A stretch of DNA of 48,836 nucleotides from Rhodococcus xishaensis (GTDB taxonomy: Bacteria > Actinomycetota > Actinomycetes > Mycobacteriales > Mycobacteriaceae). Under the pieces are notes generated by a model. The model was given only the letters and a program-made list of their open reading frames with translations, was not told where the DNA came from and did not search any database. Of the stretch, positions 19,533 through 27,137 are shown piece after piece. Positions within the stretch are counted from its first letter, which is position 1, and each line of letters starts with the position of its first letter. The DNA lies in the NCBI RefSeq assembly GCF_004011825.1, contig NZ_RKLO01000004.1, forward strand, positions 415,901 to 464,736, written 5' to 3'. The translations under genes and the position numbers were made by a program.

Positions 19533-20531
19533 ATGCGTTTAGCTCGATCAAGGCTGCCGCAGCGCCTCAAGCAACGCTTACTCGGCATTTCCGCCGCTGC
19601 GCTGGCCGTTCCGCTGGCTGCCGGGGTCGCCGGCGTGACCACCGCGTCGGCCGCGCCCCTCGCAACGCAGGCGCCGACAGGCGGCTACGAGGAGGTCTCT
19701 GTCGACTCGAGCATGGGTCCGATCAAGGTCCAGATCCAGTGGGCCGCCCAGGGCGGCAACGCTGCTCTCTACCTGCTCGACGGACTGCGCGCCCGTGACG
19801 ACCGCAACGCCTGGAGCTTCGAGACCAACGCTCTCGAGCAGTTCCGCGACGACAACGTCACCCTCGTGATGCCGGTGGGCGGTGAGTCGAGCTTCTACAG
19901 CGACTGGTACAGGCCCAGCAACACGAACGGCCAGCGGATCACCTACAAGTGGGAGACGTTCCTCACTCGGGACCTCCCCGCCTACCTGGAGACCCGTGGC
20001 GTCTCGCGGACAAACAATGCTGTGCTCGGCCCGTCGATGGGTGGCTCGGCGGCTCTCACTCTCGCCGCCTACCACCGCGACCAGTTCAAGTTCGCCGGTT
20101 CACTGTCCGGGTACCTGGACATCAATTCGCCCGGCATGCGTCAGGCGATCCGCGTCGCGATGCTCGATGCCGGTGGCTACAACGTCGACGCGATGTGGGG
20201 TCCGGCGGGGAGCGCGGCGTGGCAGCGCAACGACCCGATGGCCTTCGCTCCCAGGCTCGCGGGCTTGTCGATGTACATCTCGGCGGGTAGCGGCCAGCCG
20301 GGCGACTACGACAACCCCGAGCGGGCGATCGAGTACTTCAACACCCAGAATGCGTCGGGCCTCGAGACGATCGCGTACTCCAACACCCGCGCATTCCAGG
20401 AGCGTTTGCAGGGACTCGGCATTCCGGCGACTTACAGCTTCCCCACCACCGGGACCCACTCGTGGCCCTACTGGTCGGTAGAGCTGGGGAAGGCCCGAGG
20501 GCAGATTCTGGATGTCCTCGATGCGTGGTGA
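19533..20531 (+). CDS. Mycolyltransferase (antigen 85 family)
   Basis: A secreted esterase-fold enzyme that transfers mycolic acids between trehalose monomycolate and trehalose or arabinogalactan. ATG 19533 is preferred to GTG 19527 because the purine-rich site AAAGAGAG lies 8 bases before it. 332 residues. Signal peptide ends TTASA before APLAT (about residue 39). The alpha/beta hydrolase core includes YLLDGLRARDDRNAW and SSFYSDWY. The catalytic triad is Ser 168 (LGPSMGGSA), Glu 278 (GLETIAYSN) and His 309 (TGTHSWPYW). Pro precedes the nucleophile where most relatives have Leu. It is positioned like fbpA/fbpD after aftB. Confidence 0.93.
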   Translation: MRLARSRLPQRLKQRLLGISAAALAVPLAAGVAGVTTASAAPLATQAPTGGYEEVSVDSSMGPIKVQIQWAAQGGNAALYLLDGLRARDDRNAWSFETNALEQFRDDNVTLVMPVGGESSFYSDWYRPSNTNGQRITYKWETFLTRDLPAYLETRGVSRTNNAVLGPSMGGSAALTLAAYHRDQFKFAGSLSGYLDINSPGMRQAIRVAMLDAGGYNVDAMWGPAGSAAWQRNDPMAFAPRLAGLSMYISAGSGQPGDYDNPERAIEYFNTQNASGLETIAYSNTRAFQERLQGLGIPATYSFPTTGTHSWPYWSVELGKARGQILDVLDAW

Positions 20532-20543
20532 CCTGACCACGCC

Positions 20544-20565
20544 CGGGACGGATCCCTCCGTCCCG
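20544..20565 (+). terminator. Hairpin terminator after the first mycolyltransferase
   Basis: CGGGACGGA (20544-20552) and TCCGTCCCG (20557-20565) pair perfectly around TCCC, 12 bases after the stop. Confidence 0.7.
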
Positions 20566-20618
20566 AACTGATTTCACGAATTCACCATCCAACCAGCGTG
20601 GCAACCCCACCTGGGCGC

Positions 20619-20641
20619 CCGTTCCGTGTAACAAGGAACGG
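20619..20641 (+). promoter_or_regulatory. Hairpin in the leader of the second mycolyltransferase gene
   Basis: CCGTTCC (20619-20625) and GGAACGG (20635-20641) form a 7-bp stem with a 9-base loop about 50 bases before the start at 20693. It could be an operator or an RNA leader structure; nothing more can be said. Confidence 0.3.
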
Positions 20642-20692
20642 ATGCCCTGGTGCAGCAGGGTATGTACGCCATCACGAAGGAGAGTTGTCCGG

Positions 20693-22582
20693 ATGCGATT
20701 AGGTCTCGAGCGGCCCGGGCGCCGCGGCGGCGCCAGCGGTGGGCGGCGCAAACGTGCGCTGAGTGTCGCCGCGGCCGCACTCGTGCTCCCGATAGCTGCA
20801 GGTCTCACATCGGCCGGCGCCGCCGGGGCGCAGTCGCTCGGTACGCCAGGGTCGACAGACACGGTTGAGTCGCAGTCGGGGCCCGGCATGATCGAGCGGG
20901 TTGACTGGCTCACCGATCGCCGAGTGGCGCTCTGGATCAACTCTCCGTCCATGGGCGTCCCGATCCAGGTCCAGATGCTGTTGGCCCGTGACTGGAATGC
21001 CCAGCCAGACGCCACGTTCCCGGTCGTCTACATGCTCGACGGCATGCGTGCACGAGACGACGAGAACGGTTGGACCCTCGAGACCGACGCCGAGTCTTTC
21101 TTTGCCGACAAGAACGTCAATGTCGTACTGCCGATCGGTGGTCAGTCCAGCTTCTACTCGGACTGGATCGACCAGAACAACGGCCAGAACTACATGTGGG
21201 AGACCTTCCTCACCAAGGAACTCCCGCCGATTCTCGAGAACGACTTCCGCAGCACGCAGACCCGCGGCGTCGTGGGCCTGTCGATGGGTGGCACCTCGGC
21301 GATGATGCTCGCCGCGCGCAACCCGGGCTTCTTCCAGTTCGCCGGCTCGCTGTCGGGCATCCTCACGACCACGACGCTCGGCATGCCGCAGGCCATCGCG
21401 CTCGCTATGGCAGATGCGGGTGGATTCGACGCCGACGCGATGTGGGGTAGCCCCCGCAACGACGCGTGGGAGGCACACGATCCCTACTTGCTCGCCGACG
21501 AACTCGAGGGTGTCAGCCTCTACATCTCCAGTGGTAGTGGCACGACCGGTCAGTACGATCAGCCGTCCGGTATCCCCGGCATCAGCACCAACTACGCCGG
21601 GATGGGCCTCGAGATCCTGTCGCGCCTGACGTCGCAGACGTTCATCACCAAGTTGCGCAAGCTGGACATCCCGGCAACGGTGAACTTCCGCCCGTCGGGC
21701 ACGCACTCGTGGCCGTACTGGGAGTTCGAGCTGCACCAGCTGTGGCCGCAGCTCGCGGGCGCGATCGGCGTCGAGGCCGACAAGCCGGGCTGCGGCCCGG
21801 GCGGCGCCATCGCACCGGTCGCAGACGGCAACAGCTGGATCGGCGACTGTGTCACCGGCGAGTACCAGGTGGCCGGCGGTGTCGCGCAGGACTACCGCTT
21901 CGGTCGCATCTTCTACGGGGGCGACTCCGGTGCGCACGCGGTGGCTGGTGGCATCGGCGGCGAGTACCAGAACGCGGGCGGCCCGAGTGTTCTCGGCCTC
22001 CCCACCACGGGCGAGATCGCACTCGCCGACGGCCGCGGTCGCTTGAACCACTTCCAGAAGGGTTCGATCTACTGGACCCCGCAGACCGGCGCCAACGCGG
22101 TCAGCGGCCCGATCCGCGACGAGTGGGCCGCGCAGGGCTGGGAGAACGGCCCGCTGGGCTACCCGGCAGCCGAGCAGGTCAAGACTGCGAAGATGGACGG
22201 GCTGGTCCAGGGCTTCGACATCGGTGCTATGTACTGGACCCGGGACACGGGGGCCAACGCGGTACTGGGTCTGATCATGGGGAAGTACGCCGAGATGGGC
22301 TTCGAGAACGGCTGGCTCGGCTTCCCGCAGACCAGTGAGGTCCCGATCAAGGACAACGGCCGCTTCAACCGGTTCCAGAACGGCAACATCTACTGGAGTC
22401 CCGCGTCCGGCGCCTGGGCCGTCCAGAACGGGCCCATCTTCGACGCCTGGGCGTCGGAGGGCTACGAGAACGGTCGCCTCGGCTACCCGATCTCCGACCA
22501 GTTCGACATCCCGGGTGGGGTTCAGCAGAACTTCCAGTTCGGTGTGATCACTATCAGGGACGGCGTGCCGTCGATCGATTGA
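20693..22582 (+). CDS. Mycolyltransferase with C-terminal LGFP repeats
   Basis: ATG 20693 is set by AAGGAGA 8 bases upstream. 629 residues. A long basic N-region and a hydrophobic stretch form the signal (ending near GAAGA before QSLG). The antigen-85-type esterase domain covers about 60-360 with Ser 197 (GLSMGGTSA), Glu 307 (GLEILSR) and His 338 (SGTHSWPYW). From about 380 to the end there are four clear LGFP repeats of about 53 residues after one degenerate unit, with hallmarks LGLPTTGE, LGYPAAEQ, LGFPQTSE and LGYPISDQ. The architecture matches corynebacterial Cop1/PS1-type mycolyltransferases. The repeats probably hold the enzyme in the arabinogalactan layer. A hairpin follows the stop. 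Confidence 0.95.
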   Translation: MRLGLERPGRRGGASGGRRKRALSVAAAALVLPIAAGLTSAGAAGAQSLGTPGSTDTVESQSGPGMIERVDWLTDRRVALWINSPSMGVPIQVQMLLARDWNAQPDATFPVVYMLDGMRARDDENGWTLETDAESFFADKNVNVVLPIGGQSSFYSDWIDQNNGQNYMWETFLTKELPPILENDFRSTQTRGVVGLSMGGTSAMMLAARNPGFFQFAGSLSGILTTTTLGMPQAIALAMADAGGFDADAMWGSPRNDAWEAHDPYLLADELEGVSLYISSGSGTTGQYDQPSGIPGISTNYAGMGLEILSRLTSQTFITKLRKLDIPATVNFRPSGTHSWPYWEFELHQLWPQLAGAIGVEADKPGCGPGGAIAPVADGNSWIGDCVTGEYQVAGGVAQDYRFGRIFYGGDSGAHAVAGGIGGEYQNAGGPSVLGLPTTGEIALADGRGRLNHFQKGSIYWTPQTGANAVSGPIRDEWAAQGWENGPLGYPAAEQVKTAKMDGLVQGFDIGAMYWTRDTGANAVLGLIMGKYAEMGFENGWLGFPQTSEVPIKDNGRFNRFQNGNIYWSPASGAWAVQNGPIFDAWASEGYENGRLGYPISDQFDIPGGVQQNFQFGVITIRDGVPSID

Positions 22583-22599
22583 CGGTGAGTTGACGTTGT

Positions 22600-22638
22600 G
22601 CGGGCGGTGAGCGGATTCACGATCCGGTCGCCGCCCGC
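22600..22638 (+). terminator. Two-tier hairpin after the LGFP mycolyltransferase
   Basis: An outer stem GCGGGCGG (22600-22607) / CCGCCCGC (22631-22638) encloses an inner stem CGGAT / ATCCG with a short loop. It begins 17 bases after the stop codon. Confidence 0.65.
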
Positions 22639-22719
22639 CCGTCATCTGTAGCCTGTTTCAAGAGTCCGAAATCAGTACTTGTTCCGATACGACACGACAC
22701 AGCAATCCCGAGGACCGAT

Positions 22720-23277
22720 ATGTCGCACTTCCCCCGCCCCAAATCCGCGCGTTCCGCGCTGGCCCGCAACTTGGCCGTCGGCGCGCTGAGCCTCGTGGCC
22801 GGTGGCCTGCTCGTCGCCTGTGGCAACGACTCGTCAGCTACGGGGTCCCCGACGACCACGGCAGCGGCGCAGAGCCCCTCGACGGCGCCGGAGACGGACG
22901 GTATGACGGACGAGGCTCAGGAGCCCATGGACGAGCAGTCCATGAACGACGCGTTGGACGAGCAGCCGCAGGCTTTGCCGAGCGACTTCCCCGGTCCCAC
23001 CGAGATCGCGGTCTCTTCGAGTGGTCAGGCGTTTCTGGACGCTCTGAAGCGAGAGGGCATCACGCCCGCGGGGGACGGCGTGATCGCTCTGTCCACGGCC
23101 GACTACATCTGCGCGGCCCAGCAGCAGGGCGGCTCGGACGCCGCTGTCACGACGTTCGTCACCGCTGCAGTCGGCAGCGAGGCGAGCGCGGCGGGACAGG
23201 AACTGACGCCGGAGCAGGCCGGCAAGAACGCTGAGATCTACATCCGCTTGGCGAAGGCCGAGTACTGCAACCAGTAA
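22720..23277 (+). CDS. Lipoprotein with DUF732-like domain
   Basis: A 185-residue predicted lipoprotein. ATG 22720 has GAGGA upstream. The signal ends in a lipobox (GGLLVAC), with Cys near residue 34 as the acylation site. A low-complexity Ser/Thr/Pro/Glu region (about 40-85) follows. The C-terminal domain (about 95-185) has the DUF732 look: FLDALKREGI, two cysteines (ADYICAA and AEYCNQ) and a helical middle. It ends 8 bases before the Rv3802-type lipase gene, so the two are probably co-transcribed. Function unknown; an envelope location is well supported. Confidence 0.85.
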   Translation: MSHFPRPKSARSALARNLAVGALSLVAGGLLVACGNDSSATGSPTTTAAAQSPSTAPETDGMTDEAQEPMDEQSMNDALDEQPQALPSDFPGPTEIAVSSSGQAFLDALKREGITPAGDGVIALSTADYICAAQQQGGSDAAVTTFVTAAVGSEASAAGQELTPEQAGKNAEIYIRLAKAEYCNQ

Positions 23278-23285
23278 AGCGACCT

Positions 23286-24269
23286 ATGTCTGTCAGCGGC
23301 CGCGGAACGCGGAAGTCCGGGAGCCGGGGGCGTAGGCGCTCAGGAATCGTCGTCGTGGCGATCCTGATACTCGTCCTGCTGCTCCTGGCGATCTGGTACC
23401 TATTGGCGGGGCGGGTTCCGCCACCGACGCCCCCGACACCGCCGGGACCACTGCCGCCGAGCGCGCAGCCGGCGCACTGCCCGGACGTGCAGGTGATCTC
23501 GGTGCCCGGCACCTGGGAATCGAGCGCCACCGACGACCCGCACGACCCTTCGTCGAACCCGGCGTCGCTCATGCTCAATGTCTCGCGGCCGCTGCAGGAG
23601 ATGTTCTCGCCTCAACGCGCTGACGTCTACACGGTTCCGTATGTGGCGCAGTTCTCGAACCCGGTCGCGTTTCCGCCGGACGGCCAGGAGTCGTACAACA
23701 ACTCCCGCGCGGCCGGGACGGCGGCGACGATGGACGTCATCGAGCGCCGGCACGCCGAGTGCCCGCTGACGACCTATCTGCTCACGGGGTTCTCGCAGGG
23801 CGCGGTGATCGCAGGCGATGTCGCGGCCCGAATCGGCGCCGGAGACGGCCCGGTGTCGTCGGAACTAGTACTCGGCGTGGGCCTGATCGCCGACGGACGT
23901 CGCGACCCGGCCGCTGCACCGACCATTGGGCCCCCAGTCGTCGGTGTCGGAGCCGAACTCTCGCTGGACGGGCTCAAGCTCCCGGGCATCACGATGACCG
24001 GTGCCCGGCCAGGAGGCTTCGGTTCTCTGACGGACAGGGTCGTGCAGATCTGCGCGCCCAGTGACGGCATCTGTGACGCACCCGTTGAGGCCCTCAAGCC
24101 CGGGAACTGGCTCAGCAGTGCTGCCCGGCTCGGCGAGTACTACAACAACCCGGCCCATGCGCAGTACAACTCGTTCGTCGTCGACGGCAATGGGACGACC
24201 GCGACACAGTGGGTCACGAACTGGGCGGCTGGGAAGATCGACGAGGCCCCGACGCCTGCGCACGAATAG
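23286..24269 (+). CDS. Cutinase-like lipase/thioesterase (Rv3802 type)
   Basis: A 327-residue cutinase-family serine hydrolase. ATG 23286 follows the lipoprotein gene by 8 bases. One N-terminal membrane anchor (about 20-43, IVVVAILILVLLLLAIWYLL) is followed by a Pro-rich linker and the catalytic domain from about 60. Ser 170 sits in TGFSQGAV; the Asp is in CAPSDGICD, and the His in NNPAHAQYNSF. Cysteine pairs typical of cutinases are present. M. tuberculosis Rv3802c has phospholipase and thioesterase activity, is tied to mycolate metabolism, and lies next to fadD32. Here the same position is kept, but 0.9 kb of extra, degenerate DNA separates it from fadD32. Confidence 0.92.
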   Translation: MSVSGRGTRKSGSRGRRRSGIVVVAILILVLLLLAIWYLLAGRVPPPTPPTPPGPLPPSAQPAHCPDVQVISVPGTWESSATDDPHDPSSNPASLMLNVSRPLQEMFSPQRADVYTVPYVAQFSNPVAFPPDGQESYNNSRAAGTAATMDVIERRHAECPLTTYLLTGFSQGAVIAGDVAARIGAGDGPVSSELVLGVGLIADGRRDPAAAPTIGPPVVGVGAELSLDGLKLPGITMTGARPGGFGSLTDRVVQICAPSDGICDAPVEALKPGNWLSSAARLGEYYNNPAHAQYNSFVVDGNGTTATQWVTNWAAGKIDEAPTPAHE

Positions 24270-24295
24270 TGCGACTTCCCTTCTCCACTCAGCTG

Positions 24296-24339
24296 GGAGT
24301 CTGCTCGGAGTCTGCCCGGAGTGTGCTCGGAGTCTGCTG
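24296..24339 (+). repeat. Four tandem 11-bp repeats
   Basis: Four consecutive units, GGAGTCTGCTC, GGAGTCTGCCC, GGAGTGTGCTC and GGAGTCTGCTG, lie 26 bases after the lipase stop. An 11-base period equals about one helical turn, so this could be an array of binding sites, or just slippage in a decaying segment. Confidence 0.75.
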
Positions 24340-24485
24340 AAAGCCGCTACCAGAGCGATACGAGGGCGGTAATGTCCGACCTCGTTGCTCGACGACGGGC
24401 GCAAGAGCAGGCCCCTATGCTTGGTGGGTTGGCGCCCGAAAGGCGTCATCCACGTCGGCATGCGTGAAATGAGGAAGAAGGCTAG

Positions 24486-24969
24486 ATGAGTTCCACTGGC
24501 GGCCAAGTACGCCGGGTGGCGCCCCCGACCATCGCCGACGGCCGCACGGTGTTGTCCGGCGCCACCATCCGTCAGGCGTCACTATGGAGAGAACGAGTAA
24601 GCGCGCCGAACGGATCTGCGATGCCGTCGGCGATCAATTCGAGGACATCGAGCTCAATTGGACCATCACGATGATCATGGCTACCGACGACCACGAGCAG
24701 GCGGCAGGGATGGCGCTAGCGGCACTCGAGCAGCGTTTCCGGTCGTACAGCGCGGTGGACGTCAAGTTGCCGGTCGAGCAGAACCTCGACTCGTCTTATC
24801 GGGCGATCGGTACATATGACCAAATCGCGGACGAGATCCGTAACGAGCGGGAGAAGACGTCGATGTCATATGTGGGCGTGTTCCCGACCCAGTTACAGGC
24901 GTCCGCGTCGACGCATTCGCGCCAGCAGTTCCGCTGCTCCGGGGCGAATGGGCCGATGCGCATCTGTAA
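24486..24969 (+). pseudogene. Decayed 3' part of an LLM-class (luciferase-like) oxidoreductase gene
   Basis: Fragments in shifted frames read like the C-terminal third of a luciferase-like monooxygenase (F420- or flavin-dependent). In the frame of 24584 are KRAERICDAVGDQFEDIEL, then SYRAIGTYDQIADEIRN, the latter resembling the conserved VGTPEQVADQLR-type segment, then SMSYVGVFPT. The expected end, VDAFAPAVPLLRGEW, is found in another frame from 24907 to the TAA at 24967-24969. The N-terminal two thirds are missing. An ATG at 24486 with GAAGAAGG before it opens a third frame, of which only a short part could belong. The 140-codon frame 24584-25006 could be translated, but its last 35 codons look like out-of-frame read-through. 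Family assignment is from memory of the motif. Confidence 0.5.
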
Positions 24970-25078
24970 CATGTTGCTGGTTTCGAGCCGATGGACTGAC
25001 TCGTAGGTGCGTTGTCTGCGTCCGGGCGGCTGAGTGTCGCTGCAACGGGGCACACGCAGGGACGAACAGCAAAGAACA

Positions 25079-25110
25079 AGCAGGCAGTACCGAATAGCAG
25101 GCAGTACCGA
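25079..25110 (+). repeat. Tandem 15-bp repeat in the fadD32 leader
   Basis: AGCAGGCAGTACCGA occurs at 25079-25093 and again at 25096-25110, a 17-base period, about 100 bases before fadD32. It could be a regulator site or a recent slippage duplication. Confidence 0.7.
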
Positions 25111-25123
25111 CGGAGAAGTGACA

Positions 25124-25177
25124 ATGCAAATTAATCCTCGTGGCGAAGGAAGTCTGGAGCGCAATCATGTTGGCTGA
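25124..25177 (+). CDS. Possible 17-codon upstream ORF in the fadD32 leader
   Basis: ATG 25124 has GGAGAAG (25112-25117) six bases upstream, a better ribosome site than many in this window. It reads [17 protein letters not shown] and stops TGA at 25175-25177, 31 bases before the fadD32 start. It may be a leader peptide that couples or attenuates fadD32 translation, or chance. No similarity recognised. Confidence 0.3.
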   Translation: MQINPRGEGSLERNHVG

Positions 25178-25208
25178 TGGTTGTGTGATCGCTTCTACAG
25201 GAGAAGGA

Positions 25209-27104
25209 ATGATCGCGATGTTCGACGACTATCTCGACGAACAGGGCCAGATCCGGCTCATCCCGGGTCATACGCTGGTCGACTATGTCGACGAACACAC
25301 GCGTAACAATGCAGGCGATCTGGTGTACCGCTACATCGATTACTCGCGAGAGCGAGACGGTGAGGTGCACGAGCTCACGTGGGGTCAGTTCGGGCTGCGC
25401 CTTCGCGCGGTAGCGGCGCGGCTGCAGCAGGTCACTCAGTACGGCGATCGGGTCGCAATCCTCGCGCCGCAGGGTCTCGACTACGTCACCTCCTTCTTCG
25501 CCGCCATCCACGCCGGCCGCATCGCGGTGCCGCTGTTCGATCCGGACGAGCCTGGACATACGGACCGTCTGCGCGCTGTCCTCGGTGACTGTGAGCCGGC
25601 CGCGATCCTCACCGCCACATCGTCCGCGGCCGGTGTGCGTCAGTTCTTCCGTTCGCTGCCCGCCTCCAAGCGGCCCCGAATCATCGCTGTCGACGCAATC
25701 CCGGACAGCGTCGGCGACACGTGGATGCGCCCGGAGGTCGGCCTCGACGACATCGCATACCTGCAGTACACCTCCGGTTCCACGCGTACACCGGCTGGTG
25801 TCGAGATCACCCATCGCGGTGTCGCCACGAATGTTCTCCAGATGGTCGACTCGCTCGGGCTCACCGTCGATTCGCGCGGCGTCACCTGGCTGCCGCTTTA
25901 CCACGACATGGGCCTGTTGACGGTGATCCTGCCCGCGCTGGGCGGCCAGTACATCACGATCATGAGCCCCCGCGCGTTCGTGCAGCGGCCGCACCGATGG
26001 ATCCGTGAGCTTGCCGCAATCTCGGACGGCGCCGGCACCTACGCTGCGGCACCCAACTTCGCGTTCGAACACGCTGCGGTTCGTGGTCTGCCGAAGAATG
26101 GCGAGCACCTCGACCTGAGCAATGTCATCGGTCTGATCAACGGCAGCGAGCCGGTAACGGTCTCGTCCATGCGCAAGTTCAACGACGCGTTCGCGCCCTA
26201 CGGTCTGCCCAAGACGGCGATCAAGCCGTCGTACGGCATGGCGGAGGCGACCCTGTTCGTCTCCACCACGCATCCTGACGAAGAGGCCAAGGTCGTCTAC
26301 GTCGATCGCGACCAACTCAATGCCGGCCGCATGGTGCGGGTCGATCAGGACGCGCCGGGCGCCGTCGCGCAGGTCGCCTGTGGTTCCGTCGCTCGCAGCC
26401 AGTGGGCTGCGATCGTCGATCCGGACTCTGCATCCGAGCGACCCGATGGCTACGTCGGCGAGATCTGGCTGCACGGCGACAACGTCGGACAGGGCTACTG
26501 GGGTCGTGAGCAGGAAACGGCCGAGACGTTCCACAACAAGCTGCTCGAGCGGCTCCCGGGGACCACGCATGCCGATGGCGCACCTCACGACGCCAACTGG
26601 CTGCGCACCGGTGACTACGGCGTCTACTTCGAGGGCGACCTGTACATCACTGGCCGCGTCAAGGACCTGGTGATCGTCGACGGCCGCAACCACTACCCGC
26701 AGGATCTCGAGTACTCCGCGCAAGAGGCCAGCTCCGCGCTGCGCCCCGGCTTCGTCGCCGCGTTCGCGGTGCCTGCGAACCAGCTGCCCGCCCAGGTGTT
26801 CGAGAATTCGCACTCGGGGCTGCAGTTCGATCCGGACGACGCGTCCGAGCAGCTCGTCATCGTCGCGGAGCGAGCGCCGGGTGCCGGCAAGGCCGATCCG
26901 CAACCGATTGCGGACACCGTCCGCGCGGCCATCTCGTCGCGCCACGGCGTCACCGCCCGCGACGTGCTGTTGGTTCCGGCCGGGTCGATTCCTCGCACGT
27001 CCAGTGGCAAGCTGGCTCGTCGAGCATGCAAATCGGCCTACGTCGAGGGGACGCTGCGTGGTGGTCACGCCCAGACCGCTTTCCCGGATAGCGTTTCCGA
27101 CTGA
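25209..27104 (+). CDS. fadD32: Long-chain fatty acyl-AMP ligase FadD32
   Basis: Activates the C50-60 meromycolic acid as acyl-adenylate and loads it on the N-terminal ACP of Pks13. ATG 25209 is chosen for AGGAG (25199-25203) 5 bases upstream; ATG 25218 or upstream in-frame codons are possible, because similarity to the M. tuberculosis protein may begin a few residues earlier. 631 residues, the family's usual size. Motifs in order: [19 protein letters not shown] (P-loop near 175), [21 protein letters not shown], the insertion-bearing region typical of FAALs, [14 protein letters not shown], and the C-terminal [11 protein letters not shown] Lys. It heads the fadD32-pks13-accD4 operon. Confidence 0.96.
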   Translation: MIAMFDDYLDEQGQIRLIPGHTLVDYVDEHTRNNAGDLVYRYIDYSRERDGEVHELTWGQFGLRLRAVAARLQQVTQYGDRVAILAPQGLDYVTSFFAAIHAGRIAVPLFDPDEPGHTDRLRAVLGDCEPAAILTATSSAAGVRQFFRSLPASKRPRIIAVDAIPDSVGDTWMRPEVGLDDIAYLQYTSGSTRTPAGVEITHRGVATNVLQMVDSLGLTVDSRGVTWLPLYHDMGLLTVILPALGGQYITIMSPRAFVQRPHRWIRELAAISDGAGTYAAAPNFAFEHAAVRGLPKNGEHLDLSNVIGLINGSEPVTVSSMRKFNDAFAPYGLPKTAIKPSYGMAEATLFVSTTHPDEEAKVVYVDRDQLNAGRMVRVDQDAPGAVAQVACGSVARSQWAAIVDPDSASERPDGYVGEIWLHGDNVGQGYWGREQETAETFHNKLLERLPGTTHADGAPHDANWLRTGDYGVYFEGDLYITGRVKDLVIVDGRNHYPQDLEYSAQEASSALRPGFVAAFAVPANQLPAQVFENSHSGLQFDPDDASEQLVIVAERAPGAGKADPQPIADTVRAAISSRHGVTARDVLLVPAGSIPRTSSGKLARRACKSAYVEGTLRGGHAQTAFPDSVSD

Positions 27105-27137
27105 GTCCATTTCCTAAACGGAGATCTTGGTGAGTTG

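Noticed and set aside
20699-22645. Minus-strand open frame opposite the LGFP mycolyltransferase
   Set aside because: It mirrors the codon bias of the true gene, has no ribosome site or recognisable domain.
24584-25006. A free-standing 140-residue hypothetical gene
   Set aside because: Its sequence matches only the tail of an oxidoreductase family, the expected final segment continues in another frame, and no ribosome site precedes the ATG; a pseudogene is the better reading.
25131-27110. Minus-strand open frame opposite fadD32
   Set aside because: Antisense to a near full-length FadD32 match; Arg-rich and motif-free.
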